Assembly: GCA_030430575.1 (NCBI GenBank) | Contig: JAUIKF010000012.1 | Coordinates: forward strand, 79,717-143,716 | DNA from: Bacteroidia bacterium | GTDB taxonomy: Bacteria; Bacteroidota; Bacteroidia; J057 | Length of the DNA: 64,000 nt | Direction: 5' to 3' | Shown: in pieces, positions 43,684-52,746 of the stretch | How the letters are laid out: the number at the start of each line of letters is the position of its first letter | Position numbering within the stretch: the first letter of the stretch is position 1 | Position numbers and translations under genes: made by a program | Notes under the pieces: generated by a model | The model's input: only the letters and a program-made list of their open reading frames with translations | Databases searched by the model: none | Told to the model about the DNA's origin: nothing

Positions 43684-44358
43684 CTATCCCCGCCACCGCA
43701 GCAACCGTAGCGTCATCCGAATGCCCATACTCAGGCTTTGTCCTTTTTTCATAGAAGCATCGGTATAGATGGCTCGGATTGGAACTTCTAGGAAGGAAGC
43801 ACCTTCGCGCTGAATGATGTGGAATAATTCCGTGCAGAACTCAAACCCGGAGAAGTGGAAGGAAACTTTCTTGGCAAAAGATGCACGCATTATTTTCATA
43901 CCTGACTGGCTATCATTCACCAATATTCCCGTCACTAGCCAGGTGAGGTAGTTGGCTATCCGGTTGTAGGTACGTCGCGAAAAAGGCACCTTCTCAGTCA
44001 ACTCCAAAAACCGACTTCCAATGACGACATCGGCATTACTGTTTTGAATGGAGGTGATGAGGTCGGCAACATCTTCGACGGCATGCTGCCCATCAGCATC
44101 CATCGTCAGGACGAAGTCTGCGCCTTGCTGTAGGGCATATTCTATGCCTGTCTGCGTAGCAGCGCCAGAGCCAAGATTGATCGGGTGTGAAAGAATCGTA
44201 CTGCCAGCCGCAAGTGCCAGCCGAGCTGTCTGGTCGGTGCTTCCATCATCTACGACCACCAAGTCTTGATAGCCTGAACGGATCAGTTCAGCTATCAGCG
44301 GCCCAATAGTGGCCGCTTCATTTTTGGCAGGGATGACAATAAAAACACGCTTGCTCAT
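43684..44358 (-). CDS. Dpm1-like polyprenyl-phosphate glycosyltransferase (GT2)
   Basis: About 224 residues with RVFIVIPAKNEAATIGPLI, VVVDDGSTDQTARLA, LGSGAATQTGIEYAL, VLTMDADGQH and IGSRFL. This is the compact GT2 type that places a sugar on polyprenyl phosphate for later use by GT-C enzymes, and two such membrane proteins lie just upstream. I chose the ATG of MSKRVFIV, four bases after the preceding stop. The DUF2304 gene on the other side of the operon is a known companion of such enzymes. Confidence 0.87.
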   Translation of the reverse strand: MSKRVFIVIPAKNEAATIGPLIAELIRSGYQDLVVVDDGSTDQTARLALAAGSTILSHPINLGSGAATQTGIEYALQQGADFVLTMDADGQHAVEDVADLITSIQNSNADVVIGSRFLELTEKVPFSRRTYNRIANYLTWLVTGILVNDSQSGMKIMRASFAKKVSFHFSGFEFCTELFHIIQREGASFLEVPIRAIYTDASMKKGQSLSMGIRMTLRLLRWRG

Positions 44359-44362
44359 CGGT

Positions 44363-45772
44363 TTATTTGATGCGGTATAGGGCAAAGGAACCTGCTTTGA
44401 CTACTTTGCCTTGGTTGAAAAATACGGCTGGGACTACCTGCCCATTTTCATTCATCCTGACGCTACGGTCGGTGGCGACCAGTTCTACAAGGGGATTTTT
44501 ATAGAAGACATTTATAAAATCATCAAACTTCCTGGAAAGCGTTTTCCCAGGAGTCTTATCCACCTGAGGTAATTTGAGGTCAATAACCATGTAGCGAACC
44601 CCCGATGCCTTCAGCACTTGAATCAGTTCTTTTTTATCTGGATATTTTTTGATCAATGCGGCACCAAACCCTAAAAATGGGTCATATATAATGCGTGCAT
44701 CATTTTTCTTAATATAAAAGGGCATCAAAGTCCCTACTTGATAGACCAGAGAGGAGGTCTCTTGGTTGATGGCTTTGAGCGCTTGGGGATATCCTGAGCG
44801 AAATAGACCGAGAACCTCTTCTCCAGTAAAATCGCCATTTCTATACATGGCTAGGGGTTGAAAAAATACTCGCTTGGCAGCATCTGTTTTTGCTTCAACT
44901 GTCTTGCCACCTGGGGTATAGTTCGCCATTTTGAGCGGAAGGCTTACGGCTACCCAAAGCCCTACCATCGCATACAATGCGATGCGTTGAATCTTTAGAG
45001 GTAAGAGAGCCTGTTCCCGTTTTTTTACCCATCCATATACGACCCATAAAGGCCCCAGAGCAAATAACATAAACCCATACCAAGGAAGACCTGAAGATAA
45101 TAAAAACCACAAACTGCCGTAGAGGATAAAAAATAACAACAAGCCCTTTTCTTCTGCACGATTCTGTGAAAGCCGAAAGTGAAGCAGAAGCAAAATTCCT
45201 CCTAGCAACACCAAGAGGATCGGGTAGGTCACATAGTCCTTTTCTCCAGAGATTTCTGAGACAATCTTATTCAAGGGAACATATACATGCATAAAGGCTA
45301 GGTGTATATTGTATCGAACTGCCTCCAGGGAGCCAGAAGCCATGTCGAGCCGCTTGTCAATATGAGAAATGCCTTCTTCGGGTTCAAGGTTAAATTGGTT
45401 GAGGTAACTCGAAGGAAGGGAAATCGTCAAGACCAGGATTAAAAACAACACCCAAACACCTAGCAAGCTACGGGGGGGAGAGATAGATAATAGAAATACT
45501 AATGGCAAGAGGAGTAGAAGGAAAAAACCTACTTCTACCGTAAAGGTGCGTAGGTTTGCAGTCATCGCTACATCATACGGAAGAGAGAGGTAGCGGAAAG
45601 GCAAGGGCGACTCATAACCCATATAGCGGTGTATGTCCTCCTGAATAGACGTATTACCCGATAGGTTTTTCTTCCTGAGAGAATCTGTACGCTGCGCAGA
45701 CACTAGGCCAGCAGTGATTATGAGTAGAAATAATAGCACAAAGTGCTTGGTATATTTGATCCAACGCTGCAT
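44363..45772 (-). CDS. Multi-span membrane protein, probable GT-C accessory
   Basis: A 469-residue protein with a signal-like N-terminus (residues ~10-27, VSAQ), about eight membrane helices up to ~290, and a soluble C-terminal part with VRYMVIDLKLPQVDKTPG and ELVATDRSVRM. The C-terminal part is like the periplasmic domain that follows the membrane part of GT-C enzymes. Its ATG overlaps the stop of the upstream membrane gene (TGATG), so they are coupled. I believe the pair does what a single long GT-C protein does elsewhere; this is inference. Confidence 0.6.
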   Translation of the reverse strand: MQRWIKYTKHFVLLFLLIITAGLVSAQRTDSLRKKNLSGNTSIQEDIHRYMGYESPLPFRYLSLPYDVAMTANLRTFTVEVGFFLLLLLPLVFLLSISPPRSLLGVWVLFLILVLTISLPSSYLNQFNLEPEEGISHIDKRLDMASGSLEAVRYNIHLAFMHVYVPLNKIVSEISGEKDYVTYPILLVLLGGILLLLHFRLSQNRAEEKGLLLFFILYGSLWFLLSSGLPWYGFMLFALGPLWVVYGWVKKREQALLPLKIQRIALYAMVGLWVAVSLPLKMANYTPGGKTVEAKTDAAKRVFFQPLAMYRNGDFTGEEVLGLFRSGYPQALKAINQETSSLVYQVGTLMPFYIKKNDARIIYDPFLGFGAALIKKYPDKKELIQVLKASGVRYMVIDLKLPQVDKTPGKTLSRKFDDFINVFYKNPLVELVATDRSVRMNENGQVVPAVFFNQGKVVKAGSFALYRIK

Positions 45773-47544
45773 CAGTTAAGCTTCTTTTTTTGGTTTTCCC
45801 AATTTTTTTCCAAGGACTCAAACGTTACTGCTGGTCCTGTATTTTTGCCATAGATGATCGAGTTTTTATCCAATTTGCCGGTTTCACTTACATTTTTGAT
45901 GATCCATGGTGAGAAAGCAAGCAGGAAAAATGAACCATATATTACCGAAAGGAGCAGCTTTTGGCGAACGACTTGCCAGTGCCTGAAGGCTTGCCAGCCT
46001 AACAGAATCCCTCCAATGGCTGCCAAGAGCCATTGAATCATATTGGCCCCTAAGTGCCATTGTCGCAGGGCTGCTTGTGAATCCAGTTGTAAGAACAACA
46101 CACCAAAAAGACTCAAGCTCAGCATGCCAAACATCAATGCATACTGATTATTTTGGTACCAAATCACTACCAGAATCGGGAAAAACAGCATCAAACTGGT
46201 CAGTTTTATGCCCAATGCAAAGCCTGTGAACAAGCCTAGCCATACGACCAGTCCCTGCCCTTTCAATATAGCAGGAGTGGCGCGCTCAATCCTCGCTCTC
46301 CATTTGTGCACAAATGGCCAATCTTTGTCGAATATGGCTCTACGATGTTTAGCAGGAGAAGCAATTGGCTTTTTGCGACCTTTCCTGTGGCGTTTTGTGT
46401 TTTTCTTTTGTGGCCTTTGGGAAGAGGCTGGGGGTTTGGGGGGCATTGGCTCATCTACAGTAGGGGGCGAATAGGGAGTCAGCCAATTGATCAATAAAAT
46501 CGCCAAGCATAAGGAAAAAAACAGCAACCCTAGGTCAACCTTCATGTCTTGGTATGAGTGATAGCTCACCATTGGAGTGACATAAAACAGCACGAGCACA
46601 AGCATGGAATGATTGACAGTGAGCCACCGGCGCGCTATGGCATAAAGGGCGAATAGGCTCAAAACCCCTCCACTATAGCTAAGGGCTAGCGTCACTTCTA
46701 TCCGACCCCAGAAGACAAAGCCTGCTGACATAAACAAGGACCAATTATATGGCTGAAAGCCGTCTACCAACCCTTGATAGTCGTGAATCAAGGCAGGTAG
46801 CCGCATGTAGAGGTTGTGCGCATCATAGCCTAAAGGAATGGGGCGGATTGTCTGAACAAAATTTAAGGCAACAAACACCATCAAAAAGCCAAAGGTCACG
46901 ATCCCTAAGGCATTGAGGTGGGTGGGTAATGGAATAGGCTTAATGAGGATTTGAGACAGGAACCTCCTCCCGCCTGTTATATTTAGCATACATATACCCA
47001 GAAAGAAAGGGAATAAGAACCAGGGAGTAAGCAAATGCAAACTGCCTAGCAGAAAGAGCAAAAAAATCATGGACATGATCCCGACACCCATTTTGATCAT
47101 TGCCAATTCCAATGGTCTCATGGTCAATGGAAAAAGCTTCAGGAGGAAGTCTCCCATGACAAAACAAATGACCATGATGACAAAGACGCCTAGTCCCACA
47201 CCCCAATAAAATAGGGTGAGGTTCATGGCACCGGCGGCAGACATGCTTGCATTGTCGATTTTGGCAAAAAACAATATAGAGGCTACCAATACAAGTAGCC
47301 ATGAGGCTGCAAAGATGCTAAGGCCATTGACGCCACGGATGTGAGCAGGCTTGGGCTGCTTCCGATGCCAAAAGAAGGCGGCTCCTCCTATTCCTACAAG
47401 CAGGTATAACAAAAAGTCAACATACTGGAAGAATGAGATCGCTTCTCTATACCAAGGGTGTTGGAAAACATATTCAACTAATAATATCCCCACATATACT
47501 AAGCAAAAAAGGAGGGTCAGAAGTCTGGTAATTTTTACACCCAT
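45772..47544 (-). CDS. GT-C-like membrane glycosyltransferase
   Basis: A 590-residue protein with about 12 membrane helices. The loop between two early helices reads IPLGYDAHNLYMRLPALIHDYQG, with an aspartate and a YMRLP stretch in the place where PMT/GT39-type enzymes carry catalytic D-E residues. A lysine-arginine-rich cytoplasmic loop lies around residues 365-420. A Dpm1-like GT2 (44358) and DUF2304 protein (47625) flank it, as for many polyprenyl-phosphate-sugar-dependent enzymes. It probably adds a sugar at the periplasmic face. Confidence 0.7.
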   Translation of the reverse strand: MGVKITRLLTLLFCLVYVGILLVEYVFQHPWYREAISFFQYVDFLLYLLVGIGGAAFFWHRKQPKPAHIRGVNGLSIFAASWLLVLVASILFFAKIDNASMSAAGAMNLTLFYWGVGLGVFVIMVICFVMGDFLLKLFPLTMRPLELAMIKMGVGIMSMIFLLFLLGSLHLLTPWFLFPFFLGICMLNITGGRRFLSQILIKPIPLPTHLNALGIVTFGFLMVFVALNFVQTIRPIPLGYDAHNLYMRLPALIHDYQGLVDGFQPYNWSLFMSAGFVFWGRIEVTLALSYSGGVLSLFALYAIARRWLTVNHSMLVLVLFYVTPMVSYHSYQDMKVDLGLLFFSLCLAILLINWLTPYSPPTVDEPMPPKPPASSQRPQKKNTKRHRKGRKKPIASPAKHRRAIFDKDWPFVHKWRARIERATPAILKGQGLVVWLGLFTGFALGIKLTSLMLFFPILVVIWYQNNQYALMFGMLSLSLFGVLFLQLDSQAALRQWHLGANMIQWLLAAIGGILLGWQAFRHWQVVRQKLLLSVIYGSFFLLAFSPWIIKNVSETGKLDKNSIIYGKNTGPAVTFESLEKNWENQKKKLN

Positions 47545-47613
47545 GAATTAAGATCATTTAAAGTCCCAATATATTACTCTGCGGGGGATAGAGAAAATAA
47601 ATCTCAAATTCTG

Positions 47614-47621
47614 TACTTTTG
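47614..47621 (+). promoter_or_regulatory. Possible -7 box upstream of DUF2304 gene
   Basis: TACTTTTG matches TAnnTTTG and ends three bases before the ATG at 47625. Such short spacing would make the transcript leaderless. Confidence 0.4.
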
Positions 47622-47624
47622 ATT

Positions 47625-47975
47625 ATGCAATTTGAAATTTACCAATGGTTAGTTCCTTTGCTCTGTTTGCTCTTTTTAGGGCGAATCATTCGCCAATACC
47701 TAAATGGGAGACGGAGCTTAAGAAGCAGTATCTTTTGGTTCACCTTGGCAATAGGCGTCAGTATTTTAGCCCTATTGCCTGACCAGGTATCCTTCCCTGT
47801 CGCCCAGCGACTGGGCTTCAAGAGCAATATCAATGCAGTTATATTTGTGGCACTTGGCGTTTTGTTTGTCATCAACTATTCACTCTCCCAAAAAGTCATT
47901 CGCCTGGAACGAAAGCTAGAACAGATGACCCGGAATATTGCCAAGTCTTACCCTCAAATTCCCGAAAAGGAATGA
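47625..47975 (+). CDS. DUF2304-family membrane protein
   Basis: A 116-residue protein with three hydrophobic segments: IYQWLVPLLCLLFLG, SSIFWFTLAIGVSILALLP and AVIFVALGVLFVINYSL, followed by a charged C-terminal helix (KVIRLERKLEQM). The layout is typical of DUF2304, small proteins that accompany Dpm1-like glycosyltransferases and GT-C enzymes. I used the ATG of MQFEIYQW rather than a TTG two codons upstream. Its stop overlaps the start of the following GT4 gene by four bases (ATGA). Confidence 0.75.
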   Translation: MQFEIYQWLVPLLCLLFLGRIIRQYLNGRRSLRSSIFWFTLAIGVSILALLPDQVSFPVAQRLGFKSNINAVIFVALGVLFVINYSLSQKVIRLERKLEQMTRNIAKSYPQIPEKE

Positions 47976-49114
47976 AGTTTTTGTGGGTATTGGAAAATTA
48001 TCATCCACATATAGGTGGCGTGGAGACGCTTTTCAAAAAACTTGAAACGCGCCTCTTGGCACAAGGTCATACCATCACGGTCATTACCGCTCGCCCAATC
48101 AAGGGAAGCCCAATGAAGGAAAAACGCGCTGGTTTCTTGCTGATACGCCTTCCATTCCGAAGCCGCTACCTGTTTACCCTTCTTACCTGGCCTATGGTAT
48201 GGTACCATGCGCGACGATGTGATGTGGTCCACACTACTTCTTATAATGCCGCGCTCCCAGCGTGGATCGGCGCCAAACTCGCCCGCAAAAAGGTCATCGT
48301 GACCTTTCATGAGGTATGGGGAGATTTGTGGTTTCGCCTGCCATTTATGAGTAGGTTAAGTAAACAACTCCATTTTTGGTTTGAAAAAATGCTCCTGAAA
48401 CTGCCTTTTGATCAGTTTGTGGCAGTGTCTCACAGCACCGCATCAAATTTGAAAAAATATGGTGTAAAACCCTCGCGGGTCATGGTGATTTATAATGGGA
48501 TCGATTATGAAGAATTTGGGAAAGTTCAAACTCAAGTTCAAGCTCAAATTCAAACCCACTCTTGCTCTCGCTCTCACACTCACACTGTCTTCACCTATAC
48601 TTATTTTGGCAGGTTGGGTATTTCCAAGGGATTGGATTTACTGCTCCCTGCGGCAGCGGCGGTGAGGAAGGTTTTACCACAAAGTCAACTTCAACTTATC
48701 GTCCCTACTTCGGATAAAAAAATGCTGAAGTGGCTTCACCAAGCAATCATTCTTAATGAGATTGCTGACTACGTTCAAATCAGAAATAACCTTACCTTTG
48801 AGGAACTCAAAAGTGCTATTGTTCAGTCGACTTGTGTAGTCATTCCCTCTTATAGTGAGGGATTTTGCTTTGCCGCTGTCGAAGCCATGGCGTTGGGGAC
48901 ACCAATTATTTCTTCTGGACGGGGCGCTCTAAGAGAGGTAGTGGGAGGGAAAGTGATTGAAATAGAATCACTGACTATAGAAGCATTGGAAAATGCTATA
49001 TCGAAGGCGTATCAAAAAGAATGGGAAAAGAGACCTGCTAGAAAATTTGAATTGACTAAACAAGTAGCCGACTACCTGAAGCTATATGAAACTTTATCGA
49101 AAAAGGTATACTGA
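47972..49114 (+). CDS. GT4 glycosyltransferase with simple-repeat insert
   Basis: A 380-residue GT-B enzyme of family 4: FLWVLENYHPHIGGVETLFKK at the N-terminus, VHTTSYNAALPAWIGA, VAVSHSTASNLKKYGV, VIYNGIDYEEFG, YFGRLGISKGLDLLL and the EX7E region VVIPSYSEGFCFAAVEAMALGTPI. Between the NGIDY and YFGRL blocks there are about 20 residues of Gln/Thr/His-Ser repeats (from 48534), which look like a simple-repeat expansion that kept the frame. It transfers a sugar in the cytoplasm. It is coupled by overlaps with both neighbours. Confidence 0.88.
   Translation: MKFLWVLENYHPHIGGVETLFKKLETRLLAQGHTITVITARPIKGSPMKEKRAGFLLIRLPFRSRYLFTLLTWPMVWYHARRCDVVHTTSYNAALPAWIGAKLARKKVIVTFHEVWGDLWFRLPFMSRLSKQLHFWFEKMLLKLPFDQFVAVSHSTASNLKKYGVKPSRVMVIYNGIDYEEFGKVQTQVQAQIQTHSCSRSHTHTVFTYTYFGRLGISKGLDLLLPAAAAVRKVLPQSQLQLIVPTSDKKMLKWLHQAIILNEIADYVQIRNNLTFEELKSAIVQSTCVVIPSYSEGFCFAAVEAMALGTPIISSGRGALREVVGGKVIEIESLTIEALENAISKAYQKEWEKRPARKFELTKQVADYLKLYETLSKKVY
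48534..48595. repeat. In-frame simple-sequence tract in the GT4 gene
   Basis: GTTCAAACTCAAGTTCAAGCTCAAATTCAAAC, then CCACTCTTGCTCTCGCTCTCACACTCACAC. Six-base units (TTCAAG/CTCAAA type and CTCTCG/CACTCA type) repeat imperfectly. The tract codes for VQTQVQAQIQT and HSCSRSHTHT and sits in a loop between two known GT4 motifs. The first half recalls the TTCAAG repeat at 471-516. Confidence 0.6.
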
Positions 49115-49874
49115 TTTTTGGAAAGAGATTGGACAAGTCGACCCCTATTTTGGGGTGCTGTCACATGAAAAATATTTGTCCAGCAACTTAGATAACCCAA
49201 CAAAGCAGGCGTTTTTCGAGACAGGAGAAAGGCATGTTGAAAATGTATTTAAAATTTTCCAACAGGTTTGGCCTGATGAGCGACATGCTCCTCAAAATGC
49301 CTTGGATTTTGGTTGTGGGACAGGGCGGATTACATTGGCATTGAGCCAAAAGTGTACAGAGGTTACAGGGATAGATGTTTCTCCTGCTATGATAGCAGAG
49401 GCAGAAAAGAATCAGCTAGAACAGGAGAAAAAAAATATCCAGTTTATTGTCTCACCAGGGGAGGCCCCATTTTTAACTGAAACCTATGATTACATTCATT
49501 CAGCCATGGTTTTTCAGCATATTCACCCCAAAGATGGCTTTGTCATTCTGGACCATTTGGTGGATCATTTGAGTCCCAGTGGCTTGGCCTTTATCCAACT
49601 CAATTATCACACAATCGAAACACCAATGCGACGACTTTTTCGAAAGTTAAACTTTACGTTTCCATCCATTGGCAAGGTGTTTAGTCCTAATTCTACTTAT
49701 CGCTTTCCCATGTTTGACTATGATTTGGGCCAGGTTTATTCCCTTCTACAAAATCATCGCATCAAACGTATATTTAGCATCGCAGGAGAAAGTGGTCCTC
49801 ATCAATTTGTTAGACTTTATCTTCAGAAAAAGCCACTTCCTCATAAGCCTGAAGGGTCTCCCAAGCCATCTTGA
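49086..49874 (+). CDS. Class I SAM-dependent methyltransferase
   Basis: A 262-residue methyltransferase. ALDFGCGTGRITLAL is the SAM-binding motif I, VTGIDVSPAMIAEA motif II, and YDYIHSAMVFQHI the post-motif. The last ~80 residues have FPMFDYDLGQVYSLLQNH, common in small-molecule and sugar methyltransferases. It starts 29 bases inside the GT4 gene, and its end overlaps the convergent ST-GT4 fusion by 65 bases. Methylation of the polysaccharide, perhaps at its end, is a fair guess from context only. Confidence 0.85.
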   Translation: MKLYRKRYTDFWKEIGQVDPYFGVLSHEKYLSSNLDNPTKQAFFETGERHVENVFKIFQQVWPDERHAPQNALDFGCGTGRITLALSQKCTEVTGIDVSPAMIAEAEKNQLEQEKKNIQFIVSPGEAPFLTETYDYIHSAMVFQHIHPKDGFVILDHLVDHLSPSGLAFIQLNYHTIETPMRRLFRKLNFTFPSIGKVFSPNSTYRFPMFDYDLGQVYSLLQNHRIKRIFSIAGESGPHQFVRLYLQKKPLPHKPEGSPKPS

Positions 49875-51843
49875 GCCACGAAAATTGAAATGATCGTTTT
49901 CTGGCATGTTTACTCAGGTTTTCTCTCACTCCATCCTCGTAGAGCAATTTGTGCATCTGTTGTTGAATATTTTTGACATTTGTTGGATCAGCAGCGATTC
50001 CACCTGGCCCTATGACTTCAGGCATAGAACTGTTATCACCATATATCACGGGTGTTCCACAAGACATCGCTTCCAGAGGAGGTAGACCAAATCCTTCGTA
50101 GAAGGATATATAGCACAGGGCTTCGGCATAGCTGTAAAAAAATGGGAGGTCTTCTTCTTCTACAAAACCCGCCAGGTAAATATCATGTTGCTTAAGCTCA
50201 TCTGCATCAGGAATTTGGTCCATTTTCCATCCCATTTTTCCACATACAAAAAAAGCTATATCCATCTCAGGCTCTTCAGCCTTTAAAGCCTCAAAGGCTT
50301 TGAGGGTATTGAGTAAGTTTTTTCGCGGTTCCAAGGTGAATAATGTGACCAAAAAACGCTTTTTGGGAAGTTGATATTTATTCAAAATGGCTTCCCATTT
50401 TTGATCGTCTTTTCGGGGATAGAAGTGATCCCTATTGGCAGACTCATAGGTTTTCTTAAGTCTAGATGAAGGGATAGATAAATGATTGCCCAAATCTTTC
50501 ATGGTCGAATTCGAAATGCATAAAAAATGGCCATCTCTTTTAAGTGCCATTGCCAATCCCCATGCAGCCTTCAGGGCATTTGCTTTTTGATGAAATTGGG
50601 GGGTGGTGATGTGGGTCAAATCGTGAACTGTGACCAGCAATTTCCCTGGCCAATCTTTCATCTCCACAAGACGTTGTGGAAGGGGGAGGTGAATCAGGTC
50701 ATATACTGGCAATAGATTCTCCTTTTGCAGTTGAGAAATTTTTCTAGCCGAAATCAAGCGTTTCGTTTTTAACAAGAGCCATCGTATAGGGAGTTTTTTG
50801 TAGGTCCAACTAAGGGGGGCGTATACAAAATAAGGAAGGATTTTTTTTATCAAATGTTTAGTCCTTAGCAGAGTCCCCTCGTATGATCTATCCAAAAACT
50901 CTTCAATTTCTTCTTGTTGGGCTTGTACGGATTGATATAGATAATCTATGATATTTGTATCCAGCTCTTTTAACGACAAAATTAAACCATTTTTGATGAA
51001 TAGATCTATTTGCCACTTATCGGGGTATTTTTGGATGATGACCTGTAAACTATTGACCAATTCTAACACATACCTCCAAATTCCATCCCTGGCAGGTTCC
51101 AGCAATTTCCCCACATCTAATAGTACTTTTATAGGATAATATTTGGGCGCTGCCTCGCAAGTGTTTTTATATCCTAACTCAACCATCTCCTCTCCATGAA
51201 TCTCCCAAAACAGTTTTTGCAAGTCTTTTGGCATCTCAGATTCCCAACTGCCCACCTTTCCTCTTCGGAAATTTTTCTGTGCCAGTTCCTTCATATCAGC
51301 CTCTTCATTCAGAAAATCTCGCCCGCTCCCATACTTGGGTGTACCACGTTTCAACGCCTCAAAATCAGGTAGGCGATCTATCCTGGGGTTAGGCAACTCC
51401 ATGATTTGGCGAAGCCGCTCCACCTGCCCGATAGGATCCTCAATTAAGTCTTCAAATCGAATCACGATATCCGCCTTGGCAGTCCATTGTCGAACATTCT
51501 CGGACCAGCCTCCAAAAAAACTCCCTTTCGGTGCCACAATCGCTTCCAGTAAATTGATATAAAAATCAGAGTTCGATTCGATAAAATCCTTCCGATGATG
51601 TGCCATAGATACCAAGGCATCTCGCCCATCCCGCACTATGTAGACAGACTTGATGGAAGGGTCATCTGGGATCAATTGGTCGGGAAGCAGATGGGTCTTG
51701 ACAAAAGGGGCTCCCGCATAATCTTCATCCAATGGCCGATCAGGTTCTCGATGAAATGTACTTGATGTTAGGCCATAGACCTCATACAACACATTCCTGA
51801 AAAATGTATTCCCAGAACGGGGAAAAGAGGCTAACCAAATCAT
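49810..51843 (-). CDS. Sulfotransferase-GT4 fusion
   Basis: A 677-residue two-enzyme protein. Residues 1-~228 are a sulfotransferase: IWLASFPRSGNTFFRNVLY (5' loop), VYIVRDGRDALVSMAHH (3' site), IRFEDLIEDPIGQV and the FRRGKVGSW segment that marks the C-terminal part of this group. Residues ~235-670 are a GT4 enzyme: VLLDVGKLLEPARDGIWRY, LVTVHDLTHI, VTLFTLEPRKNLLNTLKAF and YISFYEGFGLPPLEAMSCGTP. Thus one protein could add a sugar and sulfate. It is a single gene on the minus strand and overlaps the methyltransferase gene by 65 bases. Confidence 0.88.
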   Translation of the reverse strand: MIWLASFPRSGNTFFRNVLYEVYGLTSSTFHREPDRPLDEDYAGAPFVKTHLLPDQLIPDDPSIKSVYIVRDGRDALVSMAHHRKDFIESNSDFYINLLEAIVAPKGSFFGGWSENVRQWTAKADIVIRFEDLIEDPIGQVERLRQIMELPNPRIDRLPDFEALKRGTPKYGSGRDFLNEEADMKELAQKNFRRGKVGSWESEMPKDLQKLFWEIHGEEMVELGYKNTCEAAPKYYPIKVLLDVGKLLEPARDGIWRYVLELVNSLQVIIQKYPDKWQIDLFIKNGLILSLKELDTNIIDYLYQSVQAQQEEIEEFLDRSYEGTLLRTKHLIKKILPYFVYAPLSWTYKKLPIRWLLLKTKRLISARKISQLQKENLLPVYDLIHLPLPQRLVEMKDWPGKLLVTVHDLTHITTPQFHQKANALKAAWGLAMALKRDGHFLCISNSTMKDLGNHLSIPSSRLKKTYESANRDHFYPRKDDQKWEAILNKYQLPKKRFLVTLFTLEPRKNLLNTLKAFEALKAEEPEMDIAFFVCGKMGWKMDQIPDADELKQHDIYLAGFVEEEDLPFFYSYAEALCYISFYEGFGLPPLEAMSCGTPVIYGDNSSMPEVIGPGGIAADPTNVKNIQQQMHKLLYEDGVRENLSKHARKRSFQFSWLKMAWETLQAYEEVAFSEDKV

Positions 51844-51946
51844 ACTTGCTAGTTAGTGATTTCGTAGGAGGAAAAGAAAAAGGTTCTCTGACTATTTTAG
51901 CAGAAACCCTAAACTCCAACAAATGGAAATGCTTTTCATTTGGATC

Positions 51947-51974
51947 GTTGGCCTGACTTGAAAGTCGGGCCAAC
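51947..51974. repeat. Palindromic intergenic repeat, copy 1
   Basis: Arms GTTGGCCTGACTT and AAGTCGGGCCAAC with a two-base loop; one G-T wobble. The core GACTT/AAGTC is shared with four more copies downstream. No gene lies between 51844 and 52023. Confidence 0.65.
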
Positions 51975-52023
51975 CGTTCATCTCCGTTTTTGTCGGAGAA
52001 ACAAAAAAACGTAGTTTTCAGGC

Positions 52024-52746
52024 ATGAAGTTATTAAGGAAAAATGATCCAGATCAAGTGATTAAGCATAATTTAGAATTAGTATCTATGCATATTCCGAA
52101 AACAGCGGGCACTTCTTTTGCCGAGATCCTGAAACAGGTCTATGGCCATAAACAGGTATCCAATTTTCAGGTGCAAATAGCTAATCATCAAGGAGATATG
52201 CGAGTCATGTTAGATGGTGAAATTTTCACACAACGCTCTTTTTCTCCCGACACAAAAGTTATACATGGCCATTTCCCCTTTCAGGAAATGGAAAAAAGGA
52301 TACAGGCCAAGGAAAAAATACCCGTTATCACTTGGTTGAGAGATCCGGTAGATCGGGTGGTGTCAGCATTCCACTATGTGGACAGAATTTATAAAAAGGA
52401 ACTCTCACAAAGAGATCCAGGGCTCAATATTCTCAATACCTTGAAGAGAGGGTTAATGGAATATGCACATGCCAAGCCCAACCGAAACCGCATGGCTTAT
52501 TATTTGAAAGGGATACCGCTTGAATCTTTATTTTTTGTGGGGATTCTTGAACACTTTGAAGAGGATTTGGCCTTTTTGGCAAAACGTTTGGGCTGGAAGG
52601 AATACCCTATTCCTCATCTGAATAAAACACAAAAAAGAGAACCCTTAGCAGCCTTTAAATACGATGCCATTAAATGCTGGAATGCCCAGGATGTAGAATT
52701 GTATGAGCAAGCGCTAGCTATGCGAAAAGAAAGAATGCAAGCATGA
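52024..52746 (+). CDS. Sulfotransferase, tandem copy 1
   Basis: A 240-residue sulfotransferase with LELVSMHIPKTAGTSFAEIL (5' loop), KVIHGHFPF, VITWLRDPVDRVVSAFHY (3' site) and NRNRMAYYLKGI. The latter two blocks are shared by the next two genes, so the three are tandem duplicates. The family moves sulfate from PAPS to carbohydrate hydroxyls. Its stop overlaps the next ATG by four bases. Confidence 0.88.
   Translation: MKLLRKNDPDQVIKHNLELVSMHIPKTAGTSFAEILKQVYGHKQVSNFQVQIANHQGDMRVMLDGEIFTQRSFSPDTKVIHGHFPFQEMEKRIQAKEKIPVITWLRDPVDRVVSAFHYVDRIYKKELSQRDPGLNILNTLKRGLMEYAHAKPNRNRMAYYLKGIPLESLFFVGILEHFEEDLAFLAKRLGWKEYPIPHLNKTQKREPLAAFKYDAIKCWNAQDVELYEQALAMRKERMQA

Noticed and set aside
51981..52003. 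TCTCCG/CGGAGA hairpin as terminator
   Set aside because: The bases after it on the plus strand are A-rich, not T-rich, and it lies just before a gene start.
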